A DNA stretch of 64,000 bases. Origin: Absidia repens. Taxonomy: Eukaryota; Mucoromycota; Mucoromycetes; Mucorales; Cunninghamellaceae. Where the stretch lies: NCBI GenBank assembly GCA_002105175.1, contig MCGE01000054.1, positions 62,001-126,000 on the forward strand. Reading direction: 5' to 3'. A model generated the notes under the pieces. That model made no database searches. It was given only the letters and a program-made list of their open reading frames with translations, and was not told the DNA's origin. The translations under genes and the position numbers were made by a program. Below are positions 10,401 through 19,121 of the stretch, piece after piece (position 1 is the stretch's first letter; every line of letters starts with the position of its first letter).

Positions 10401-11944
10401 TGCAAGCTGCTGAAATCAAGTATCCCACCGTGGAAAAAGAATTGTTAGCCGTTGTCTACGCTTTCAAGCAATTTCGCAAGTTTCTCTTGGATAAGGAATT
10501 TTTCCTTTTCACAGATAATTCAGCTGTGACCTATCTGTTTGTCAAGCAAGATGCCTCACAACGTTTACAAAGATGGACCCTTTGTTGCCTGGAATACTCA
10601 TTCATTGTAAAACATCTCCCTGGTAAACAGAATGTGGTAGCCGACACACTGTCAAGATTTCCTCCAACGCATGAACCCATATCAAATGGACAAGACGACA
10701 TCGAATTTCTGTATCATGGTCTTTTATTAATGGATGCTTTTTACGAATCTGAACTTGCCTTGATCTTCAAATTCTTACAACATCCCTGGTCTCAACGCTT
10801 CAATTCCAAAGTTAAACAACAAGCTCGATTTTACTTTATTCACAATGGAAAATTAAACAAACGTGTCGGCGAACGGTCAGTGGTTGTCCCTTTCATTCCG
10901 GAACGACAAAGTATCATAAAAATGATACACGATGGACATGGTCACTTCGGATCGCAATCTTCTTGGTCAATTTTATACCTTCATTATTGGTGGCCTTCTG
11001 CCTATAAGGATCTCAAGCATTTTCTACAATCATGTCACGACTGCCAAATGTTCTCAAGTGGCATTGAAGCACATTACTCTCACCATGTGGTTGGTACAAG
11101 ACTCTTCGAACAATTCAGCATTGATTTTATTGGACCCTTTCCTGTCACGTCAAGAGGAAGTAAATTCATCGTCCTGGCGGTGGAAAACTTTTCCAGATGG
11201 CCAATTGCCCTCGCTACTAAGGATAACGATGCCATTACTGCTGCTAGATTCATGTATTCTGAATTGTTTTGTAATTTCGGCCCTCCCACTCATCTCTTGT
11301 CGGATAATGGGGTACATTTTTTAAATCATACTGTCAAGCAATTTTTGGAAATCATAAAAACAAATCACAAACTCACCTCTATCTATTATCCTGAATGTAA
11401 TGGAATGGTCGAAAGAATTAATGGTGTCATCATTGGAAGTCTCAAAAAAATCGCTCAAGAACAACAAGAAAATTGGGACCTACTATTACCTGCTGCGTTA
11501 TATGCTTATCGTATCAAATGTCATTCTAGATTGAAAATTTCCCCATTCGAAGCATTATATGGACAAAGTCCTGTTTTCCCTATGGAGGACGTTCTGTTTA
11601 AGGTTGGCAAGGTCATAGGCTATGAAAGATTGGTCAGATTGTGGGGCTTAAGGAAAACACTCGAAACCAATGCTGTGGAATTAGAAGCAAAATCGAAGCA
11701 AGCAAAAGGAAAACCTCTATTCAAGACTGGCGACAAAGTTATAATGGTCAATTCCAAGCGTAGGGGACAAAGCAAACTTGATCCCAAATACTTCCCAATC
11801 ATCTATCGTATCATCAAAGGATTTCATAACTCGTACGAGTTGATGGAAGAAGATGGAACAAAATTCAAACATAAGGTCAACGCCAAAAACTTGAAGTTAT
11901 ATCGACAACCCGATGAAGAGGTTAACCAGATAACTTCTGATTAA
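7403..11944 (+). CDS. Ty3/gypsy gag-pol polyprotein
   Basis: A 1513-residue uninterrupted polyprotein for copying and integrating the element. From the first ATG (7403) the order is: gag capsid-like region (about residues 20-110, with SFVKDFKDRY and GESNRKFIHRVDKLW); two zinc knuckles at about 257-270 (CTNCNEKGHGPSKC) and 274-286 (CKYCEGDHRFYDC); aspartic protease with DGGATQ at about 430; reverse transcriptase with YIDD at 823-826; RNase H with FTDAS at about 970; integrase with an HHCC zinc site (H1176 to C1211/C1214) and catalytic D1241, D1301, E1337. The spacing of the last two matches D,D-35-E. No chromodomain is evident; a GPY/F-like segment (KYFPIIYRIIKG) is near the end. Gag and pol share one frame with no frameshift site. 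The frame is open upstream to 7136, but that Asn/Lys-rich stretch has no ATG and is probably leader. Confidence 0.95.
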   Translation: MSMKAPKLLDKRYGEWLTVFERIASFNEWPEDEKLTRAVMSLTGSAQSWAIRSSHTSWKSFVKDFKDRYMKKENVFTYYSKLTSIKQKRGESNRKFIHRVDKLWTSYKAIANDSGEPIPSFELLVIKNIIKGLKSKSLRCALRMQGYVTVASFIQGFRDVNDLSGSEDESDSSLDSDHSSSSKSSQDSISSKLVTKPGIISQPTILPNSTNVEELVESVKKLTVVLMSKNIVDANSDSASSSKAQSTQSIPRSHYPCTNCNEKGHGPSKCKRPCKYCEGDHRFYDCEQHKKTTPAVDSKLCLPEVLKVTDAMAITRKAKEADLQTATPNKRLKVKINSSSDVTPLTDNPLDAIQLLNEPVFSVSLSQLADLSPSIRTTLKNGLTKHHVKKGTALKLVPDSQSVEFALPEGNSAPHTQGMVAGCHCPMILDGGATQCIISKNLALYLGIHELDATDTLLMMASGKTVTPLGLLKNLLISVGKSKDVSVEAVCLDVDDYDFLVGRLAFHALGIDTDWKTHSWTVMDTKGNKSPLKVSYRHTRLTGNFPPQSSPESIEDSDSDTSSQVSSESIISSPTEQDQSPAYLVAFAGLADSNTSENDDVDPRLGNLVSRIQSNRVIQDLNMVDEVTGCIQRNVDCFGTDYQHLRQTDVTTLHVETGDALPIYHRPYGNLSFKEKEFLKQELTAMVDNGIIIPTTYLPSNSKASGWSFPCRLIQKKTGDKRLVTNFMDLNKVTVRDTWPLPIMIELLEQLGGSTLFSSMDLLKGFHQIKVQDSSINKLTIATPFGNYSYVVMPFGIQNGPSTFCRAIYLALNELLNKSVVAYIDDIIVHSPSPNKHLLDLEEFFACIKNANMVLNANKCSFFDRSVFFVGFIANEFGYYPDPKRVEVIQTFPRPLCQRDVRAFLGIIGFYRRHVQSFADQTAPLTLLLKKDAYFTWTEQMEKCFQQAKSLLSQKCLLVHPDPNKPFYLFTDASDIGIGAALCHKDENEYVPIAFISRKLQAAEIKYPTVEKELLAVVYAFKQFRKFLLDKEFFLFTDNSAVTYLFVKQDASQRLQRWTLCCLEYSFIVKHLPGKQNVVADTLSRFPPTHEPISNGQDDIEFLYHGLLLMDAFYESELALIFKFLQHPWSQRFNSKVKQQARFYFIHNGKLNKRVGERSVVVPFIPERQSIIKMIHDGHGHFGSQSSWSILYLHYWWPSAYKDLKHFLQSCHDCQMFSSGIEAHYSHHVVGTRLFEQFSIDFIGPFPVTSRGSKFIVLAVENFSRWPIALATKDNDAITAARFMYSELFCNFGPPTHLLSDNGVHFLNHTVKQFLEIIKTNHKLTSIYYPECNGMVERINGVIIGSLKKIAQEQQENWDLLLPAALYAYRIKCHSRLKISPFEALYGQSPVFPMEDVLFKVGKVIGYERLVRLWGLRKTLETNAVELEAKSKQAKGKPLFKTGDKVIMVNSKRRGQSKLDPKYFPIIYRIIKGFHNSYELMEEDGTKFKHKVNAKNLKLYRQPDEEVNQITSD

Positions 11945-11955
11945 GTTGGGGAGAC
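11945..11955 (+). promoter_or_regulatory. polypurine tract
   Basis: GTTGGGGAGAC lies between the gag-pol stop (TAA 11942-11944) and the right LTR, the expected place for plus-strand priming. Confidence 0.65.
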
Positions 11956-12238
11956 TGATGTGATTTAGCTTTATTTATGATTTTGACATTTCGGGTTTAG
12001 TTTTTTTTTACCCCTTTTTAGTTTATATTTTTTACACCTTCCGTTCTTTCTCTTCTTCCTCTTATTTTTTTATCTCAAACCACTCTACTTTTAACATTCT
12101 ATATTGAACCGGCCATAGTCGGTAAGTGTTATTTTATTCGCCCTTCATTTCTCTTTTATGTAAATATGATGTGGGTGCTAAATACCCACTTTTAATAAAT
12201 TAGGTTCTTTTTACACAACAAATCTTCACTCTATATCA
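11956..12238 (+). repeat. right LTR
   Basis: 283 bp, reads identical to the left LTR base for base. Ends CTCTATATCA, followed by the target duplicate GTTTC at 12239-12243. Its promoter would read toward the 3' end of HET-1 on the opposite strand. Confidence 0.95.
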
Positions 12239-12345
12239 GTTTCCCCATGCATGTTTTAATGCCTGAGCTGAAAACCCTTCTAAACTAGTCCTGACACTAA
12301 TCCTAGTTGAACATGACCTCATTGAGATCAATGAACTGGAGGTGA
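12239..12345 (+). repeat. dispersed repeat R1, copy c, right part
   Basis: Continuation of the R1 copy split by the retrotransposon: GTTTCCCCATGCATG, then GAGCTGAAAACCC and CTAAACTAGTCCTGAC, ending in A-rich sequence. Confidence 0.85.
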
Positions 12346-12677
12346 CTTGGGAAAAAAAGAAAAGAAAAAAAAGGAAGGAAGAAAAAAAAAAAAAAAAAAA
12401 AAAGGCTTTAATAGACATATTCAAACAGCGATTGAAACCACAAAATTGAAATGAAAATTGAAAATTTGACATTTTAAGAGAGCCGCACCATATCCTCTCT
12501 TATTAAACTCAATATATTATTTAATTATCCTATACCAACTACAGCGAATGTTGATGCTACGGCACAATATGGTACAGTAACGCATGATAGATATATATGA
12601 TTGAACATTAATTATACATATCATCAAGCCAAGATATGAAACAATAATTGGTTACTTTCCAAGTATGTATGTAGCTG

Positions 12678-12683
12678 TTTATT
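12678..12683 (-). terminator. polyadenylation signal, HET-1
   Basis: AATAAA on the minus strand, about 50 bases after the HET-1 stop codon. The flank around it is conserved behind HET-3, HET-5 and HET-8. Confidence 0.45.
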
Positions 12684-12731
12684 AAATCAATCACCATACA
12701 AAATATTAAACGATAGCACATCTTGGGCTTT

Positions 12732-14903
12732 TTAGTAGATATCAAAAAAAGTAACAGGAGGCTTAGCTTCGCTGTCGTTGTGGATGTAGTCGTCGTCGTC
12801 GCCAAGGCATATAACACGATCTCCCCTGTGGGGTCGTGGATTGAAGTTAGGTGACAGAATCCATTTGTTTCTAACAAAACATCCGATCAAAGTGAGGAGC
12901 GGATAATATTTAAAAATGAGACTGATTGGAAAATTTCGAAAAAGGCGAAGATAATCGGCGTTCTGTATAGTATATGGGATATAAACAATGTCCAAAGTAC
13001 GCGTAGAAGCATCATCCTCATCATCAGCATGGAGGCCTAGGCGTTTAAAATTTGGCATCATGTTGCGCGTGACGCTATGAATGTTGTTGCGCTCATCTTC
13101 GTTGGGGGTTACCACAATATAGTATTTCGGTTTCAAACGTAAATAGTGTTGATACGAGTCACCACCGTTCTCTTCATCATCATCATCATCATCATTATCA
13201 TTGTTGTTGTTGGTTTGTTTGCGATTATGATAAAGCATAATGGTGGATGGATCCTTTACGTCAAAATTCGACAAACTTGAACTATTCAAAACTTGCTCAA
13301 CATCGGATCCCAAAGATAATGTCGATGTTGCAAAGGTCGGTAAAACACCGCTATACGTCGCCTGTTCATCACCAGACAAAAAGAGCAGTGCCAATTTATC
13401 TTTTGTGTGCATGATTTCGTAGAGTTTCAATTTGACGGATAGCATAGTGTTGATTTTCCAATGGGACACCTCCAGTTTTCTGTCTTGATATGGTGAGAAT
13501 GGCAAAATACTGTAAAATCGATCCTCTAATGAATTTTAAAATAAAAAAAAAAAAAAAAAAAGAATGTAAAATCATATTTTTTTTTTTTCTAAAATTAAGA
13601 CTGGGGGAGGTATGGTTTGTTTTTTGTTTCAACTTACCATTTTTACTGGCTTTGGAAATCAGAATGTTCTGCAGAAACGTTTGTCGACTGATTTGACTGC
13701 CTAAAGTATAATGAAAATGGATGTACACTGGGTTGGTCGTATTCATTCTCGTCATTAGTGTACTAAATTCATTCTCGTAGTGAGTAACGTTCATACTGGT
13801 GTCTGAAGAGTTGTTAAAATCGAATTTGAAGAAGGTTAAATCTTGGCCGCCCTTCAGGTTATAATACGTCCTAGGTGTATTATTTACATTAAGAGCCAAT
13901 TGAGTAAACCAATATTTGAGGTTGTTTTTCCTTTTGGAGATATTGAATTCACTGATCACCCACACACGCGTAGACCAATCCTTGATGAGCCCCACCAAAA
14001 ATTCCATCGATTGTCGAACACTGTTGCTTCTTTCAATGATCTTGTATTTCCATTGGGACGCACGGTATTGATCGGCTTCGTAAGTTGTTGATTCGCCAGG
14101 TTCATCATGAAACAAGGCTAGAGGACAAATCTTTTCGTCACACTGATGTAATTCTCCATTCGAATTCTTGCTGCTCCCTTTTACCCAAGATTTCCAATTA
14201 TGCTCTTGATTAGTGGTGGTTCCGCAGAGATGATCGAGGGCTTGTACAGGACAATACAGAGAAGAATGCGCTATGTAATTCATCAAACCATATGCAAAAT
14301 GACTCGTGTTTTCAAGCAGCGATCGTCTTAATGCAGGAGGATCTTTTGGCACTTCGGCATCATTGAGGAATTCGTCATCCAAGGCGTAGAGTCGGGACGC
14401 ATGTCCGTGAAGAAGGTGATAAAGATATAGATGGTATTTGGTGGAGCCCCTTATGGTGTCGTCATTTTTGATCGATACGCCTTTCAGGTAAGTCACATGA
14501 AGATCGGGTACTGCTAATATATATGTGGCGCGATCGTAGATATTGCTCATTTGGTGAATGGTTGCTTTTCGTTTTGCCGGGCTTTGATCCACACAGATTG
14601 CATCCACCCATACATAATCGATATCCTTTGTATCCGATTCGATGGTCATCATTTCGCAAAGCCCATAAAAATCATCCAAGGCAAACGATGTGATGGTTGC
14701 TGTGTAACCAACGCCAGTGTCAATCAGCGTCTCGTGTAATTCGCCCCAGCGGTAAGATAAAGCAACAAATTTCAAATCGTTTTCTTCGAGTGACTTTTTA
14801 ACACAGCGGATCACTTTGTCTTTGGCAGCCTTTTTAATATCGACAAGAACCACTTGAAATGGCTTTTTCTGTCGCGGCTTGGTGTCTTTGAGTGATAAGT
14901 CTA

Positions 14904-14942
<39 letters not shown>

Positions 14943-15050
14943 ATATCTGTCAATATGGGGTTGGTGTAGAAAGGATCTAGTTAACAAAAATGTACGCTGT
15001 TTTTTTATATTACCTTGACCGAGTTTATCCACTGTTTCGTCGATCGTCAT
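12732..15050 (-). CDS. HET-domain protein, copy HET-1
   Basis: Three exons: 15050-15014, 14900-13638 and 13525-12732, giving 697 residues. Both introns (113 and 112 nt) are phase 1 with GTAATA/TATAG and GTAAGT/TTAG borders. HET motifs, typical of fungal incompatibility proteins that trigger cell death on non-self recognition, are ALSYRWG (59-65), YVWVDAICVDQ (108-118), QMSNIYDRATYILAVPD (129-145) and, after an insertion of about 170 residues, DWSTRVWVISEF (from 320). The insertion holds conserved cysteines (YCPVQALDHLC, HQCDEKICP). Exon 3 encodes an unrecognised region with an Asn/Asp-rich tract (about 538-556) and ends TFFDIY. No NACHT, NB-ARC, signal peptide or membrane segment was seen. 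The open frame runs on through intron 2, so the first two exons alone look longer than they are. Nearest relative in the window is HET-5. The biological role is inferred from the domain. Confidence 0.88.
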
Positions 15051-15059
15051 GATGTAGTT

Positions 15060-15480
15060 GAACGGAAAAAAAAAAGAAAAAAAAAAGAGAAGGAAAAGGA
15101 GGTTGACAAATGATTGACAGAATGAATGATGAATGGCTCGGGGCACGTATATTAGGGCAAACATAACAAAAAGGCGCTTTACTGTAACACAAACGCTCAA
15201 TAAGAAGCCGCACCGTTGTTTCACGAATCAATGGGTGAAATAGCAATACAGGTAGCCCTTTTTATTCCCCAACGATCATAGTATATATTACAGTAGGAAG
15301 GTTAAATGAATAGTAGTTTATATAACAGTCGCAGAATGTCTCGGTTCAGTTATCATGGTATACGCCCTTGATGACTTTTGGTTCCTGAATTATTTTTATG
15401 GCGCGTCATAGGTGAACCTTGGAAATTCAAATCCCGCACGACTTTTTTTTTTTTTTTTTTTAATGCTCTCTCGCTCTTGA
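15060..15480 (-). promoter_or_regulatory. conserved HET upstream region (HET-1)
   Basis: Non-coding flank upstream of the HET-1 start, conserved in HET-3, HET-5 and HET-8 and partly in HET-2, HET-7, HET-9 and the HET-4 remnant. On the plus strand the most conserved words are GGCACGTATATT, ACATAACAAAAA and CTGTAACAC (15140-15195). It probably contains the promoter; no factor site was identified. Confidence 0.4.
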
Positions 15481-15524
15481 TCCTTTTTTCTTCCTTCACC
15501 ATTTTGGACTCCTTCAGACTATGG

Positions 15525-15730
15525 TGATCTTGGGTCAGTGTTAGGACTAGTTTAGAAGTGTTTTCAGCTCAGGGATGACAACATGCATGGGGAAACCCTT
15601 TCATTTTGGATCTAGGATCTGAAAGCCATCTTTAGCTTAATTTAGTGTTAGTTTATCCATAGTTTGTCTATGCATTTGAATAAAACATGAATATATTTTA
15701 CATGCCGCAATAAAAAGTGTGTCCCAATAG
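15525..15730 (-). repeat. dispersed repeat R1, copy d
   Basis: Reverse-orientation R1 (AACATGCATGGGGAAACCC then TTTCATTTTGGATCTAGG), about 480 bp upstream of the HET-1 start. The stretch 15480-16150 matches 36000-36690 upstream of HET-5, so the HET-1/HET-5 duplication unit includes it. Confidence 0.8.
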
Positions 15731-17249
15731 TCATTCTCCAGTGTTGTGCAATAGATCCCGTTTTTACTACCACCATCTCTTTAGATTAGTTTTGCCCATT
15801 CTTCAAATCTCATAGTTGGTCTTCGCATGATACCTCCAATAGATCATGTGTAGCGAGCGTTTGATGTGTGTTGGTGACGTGAGTCACTCCTATAAAATAA
15901 TTTGATTGTTTTTACCGTGTGTAACAATATTTAGGGCTCCCATAACAACGGCATGGGGCAAATTGGTGAATTGTTAGGCTGTGTTTTTATATTTTGGCGA
16001 GGAGGAGAACTTTCTCGAGACTATACTAAAAATGGGGAGGGGATGGCAGTGGTAAGTTATCTATATAAAAGGTGTTTGTTATCTCATTATCTTTTATTTT
16101 AAAAAAATTGACGTCGAACGGCGCAGCTGGCTGAAGTCGCTCATTTTTGACTCTGATATATTGTCAACGAAAACACGAGGAAGTCAAAAGCTGATGGTGA
16201 ATGTCTTAGCTCAAAATTAGGACGTAAAATCTTTACACCATTCAACAATAATGACATATAAATATTTACTTCTGTCAGGATGATAACTGTTATTTTGGTG
16301 TTGATGGTGATGATAAAGGTTTCCTTTTTGTGTGGCCACTGCTATGTGTATGATCCCTGTATGGTTATATCGCACTAGTGCGGTTTCTTTCTAGCATAGT
16401 TCTTGATTTGTGTAGCATTATATAACTCCATATTTTATGAATGAAACAAATTTGAATAGTACAATATACAACGTCTCAAATATGTAGTCAAGATTTGAAA
16501 AGCAGATAATCGAGCTCCTGGACCGTGATAAAAATCGTTTATTCTAATTTTGATTTACTTCGCACCTTATGTTTTTTCTCTCCACTGTCCCATAATCAAA
16601 AATCACTGTAGCCTGACTAACATTCATCCAATGCCAGCACTTGTTACTGCGCAACATTGAAGGTTGGTATTACTTATGCATCTTTCTATATATATATCGT
16701 CACCGATATATATATATAAACATTATTTTTAACTCATAAACGATGTGTGCTTTTATCAAATGAATCAAAGGCTACCCTACTTCTATATGCGTGTTGAGCA
16801 GATGGAGGGTCTGTATGGTATTTCTATGGAAGTAGTGTCTATGTAATGAGTGTGTGTGATCTTTTGTGCACAGTATGTTAATTCATGGCGGTATGGATAG
16901 AGTTTGTGAGTTTATATTGTATATGCATCATGCAGTACAGTGTGGAATGCAGTGCACAACCGTTTTGTGATAGATAGTTGATAAAAAAACCCTCCCCTGA
17001 CCCCCCGCCCTTTTTGATTTTTTTGTCACCCAGCAACACGCATATCTATCGAGATAAAATGAAATCAAACCATGAGAAATCTATTTTGTTTCCAGATTAA
17101 TATAATGTCACTTTAAAGTCAACAGCCGCTACAGCGAGGAACAGATAAGTAGCCTTCACCTTCATAGTACATTTCATAATTGCATAAACTATCTTAACAC
17201 AATAAAGATCTAGATACAATACTGGTACCATCATACGGATATATGATTC

Positions 17250-17290
<41 letters not shown>

Positions 17291-17940
17291 ACAAGTAAAA
17301 CCCAGAAATCTCAAAAAACACTTCACTAAATATTAAATATCATAAAAATATTAGCAGGGAAAAATCCCACACTTCAGGGACTATGATATTCCTTTTTTTT
17401 TTTTTTTTTTTTTTTTTTGGAAAAGTCAAAGTCTCCAACATAAAAACCTGTGTGTGTGGTAGACTTTGTTTGTATTAAGAAACCGTTTCTTGTATGAAAT
17501 GGCGTCATGCCACCCAAGATGCCACGCGGGAAAAGACCCTGATTTCTCCAAGGACTTTTGCATGAATTTCGTTTTAAACGCCGCATCGCCAAATGGCGTA
17601 TGCTAGGCGAACCGATAGTCTAGCACAGGTAGCGGGTACCCAAAATTCTGAAGCGCGGTATTTTAAAATGTCATATGCCCCTTGGCAATCATAACGAGAT
17701 GATGTTGACAATGAATGTTCCAAAAAGTTGTCTGTAAAAATAAAATGGTATTGGTGCTCTGGAGGTATGTCCTTTTTTTTTTGGCCTATGGAATGATAGA
17801 GGATAAATATAAACAGGGAACTCGACTATTTTATTATCTTTCAAGTGATTAATTATGAATCTCTAGGGTATAGAAGGTGTATAGAGTCATTATACAGCAT
17901 GGACAATGCATGTTGTGCAAAAAAAAAAAAAAAAAGAGGG
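15731..17940. other. intergenic stretch, no gene recognised
   Basis: Up to about 16150 this is shared with the HET-5 upstream region. The rest is unique here, with a (TA)n run at about 17254-17287 and a poly-T run at 17394-17418. A minus-strand open frame of 72 codons at 17374-17592 has no recognisable motif. No tRNA-like or rRNA-like sequence was seen. Confidence 0.45.
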
Positions 17941-17949
17941 ACCAGATGT

Positions 17950-18957
17950 ATTGCAGATGGATTGCAGATAGAATTTAGATGGTAACAGATGACGGCGCAT
18001 GACTGCAGATAATTTCTAGATGGCTTTTTTTGGGGAACCGCCCGTACCACCGTCGTTGTATCGCCGATAACTTACAATTTTAAGCACGCTACGTGACACA
18101 GCAATATGAACAACAGGATTACTTCCTAGAATAGCGTGAATTCATCTGCTGTAGTATTGTATAATATAGTATAGATATTATTTTCTATTATATACAATAA
18201 AAAGCAACAACTATGAAGGTATGAAACACGCAAAGGGGAAGGGGAGGAACAAAGAGTTGACTGGCATGTTATCTGTGCCGCATATAATGTCAAAATAAAG
18301 AGGTTTGATCTAGTGCTCAACATGGGTTCGAATCAATGATTACAAATAAAAAAAATTTTAATGAAGTATTGAATAAACAGGGATAAATGGGTGGATGGTC
18401 AACTAACTAATCTAAATGGTCATCATGACGAATATACTGAAGGGTCCTACTCCAGAAGACAAAAAGAGAGTATGACAGAGGCTAACGGTGCTAATGTTAA
18501 AAACACTAGGCATGACGTATATTTTATTCAAATGTAGACAAACTAACACTAAGCTAAACTAAACTAATGACGGTTTCATGACACTCATCTCTGAGATGGA
18601 TGTGTCAATCTAATGGCGCGTCCAAATCCTGATTCCAAAATGAAAGGGTTTCCACATGAATGTATGTATTGCATTTTTTAAAATGCCCCTGATTCACATT
18701 CTAACCACTAATCCAAGATCACCATCACATCTTGAAGGTAGATTGAAGAAAGAAAAGGAAAAGAAAAAAAAAATTGAAAATCTGGATTAAAAAACGCCCT
18801 GTTTATTTTATTGGGTCACATGCGTAAATAAATATAAATAAAAAGATAAGAACTTCTGTCTATTAAAATGGGTACTGTATTTTCAATAAGGAGTCTACTG
18901 GTTATAATAAATAGAAATGATAGAGGTTCAGGTAGTATCTGCAATGGAACAATCCCC
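17950..18957. mobile_element. inverted-repeat DNA transposon relative (element M3)
   Basis: Left side has GGATTGCAGAT units and the block ACCGCCCGTACCACCGTCG found inside M1. The right side has CAATAAGGAGTCTACTGG and ends CTGCAATGGAACAATCCCC, matching the family terminus in inverted order. The internal order is the reverse of M1, including the R1 copy. Exact ends and a target duplication could not be fixed. Confidence 0.5.
18480..18745 (+). repeat. dispersed repeat R1, copy e (diverged)
   Basis: Contains TTCCAAAATGAAAGGGTTTC then CACATGAATG. It lies inside M3 and is most like copy b inside M1. Confidence 0.65.
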
Positions 18958-19121
18958 ACCCTCCCTCAAAAAGATAAAAAAGCACTCCGTCTCAATTGAG
19001 TCATTATGTGATATTATTGTTTGTTTTCAAACATAGTCGTTTATTAAGTGAGATGATTATGTATACACACCAAAAAAAAAGTATAAGTGGCGGTACATGT
19101 TTTTTTTTTTTTTTTTTTTTT

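Larger units (their letters stand above)
6851..12238 (+). mobile_element. complete Ty3/gypsy LTR retrotransposon
   Basis: 5388-bp element: left LTR, primer site, single gag-pol frame, purine tract, right LTR, flanked by a perfect 5-bp duplication. The order gag, protease, RT, RNase H, integrase places it in Ty3/gypsy. The two 283-bp LTRs read as identical and the frame has no stop, which implies recent insertion and possible activity. It is on the plus strand, with its right LTR about 0.5 kb beyond the 3' end of the minus-strand HET-1 gene. Confidence 0.95.

Noticed and set aside
13396..13637. HET-1 exon 2 open frame continuing to 13396
   Set aside because: It reads through intron 2 in the wrong frame. 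Paralogues and the GTAAGT/TTAG borders show that exon 2 ends at 13638.
17374..17592. 72-codon minus-strand frame
   Set aside because: No motif, no splice context, and the C-terminal lysines come from a poly-T tract.
17600..17690. GC-richer stretch considered as a tRNA gene
   Set aside because: No acceptor-stem pairing or T-loop GTTCRANYC could be found.
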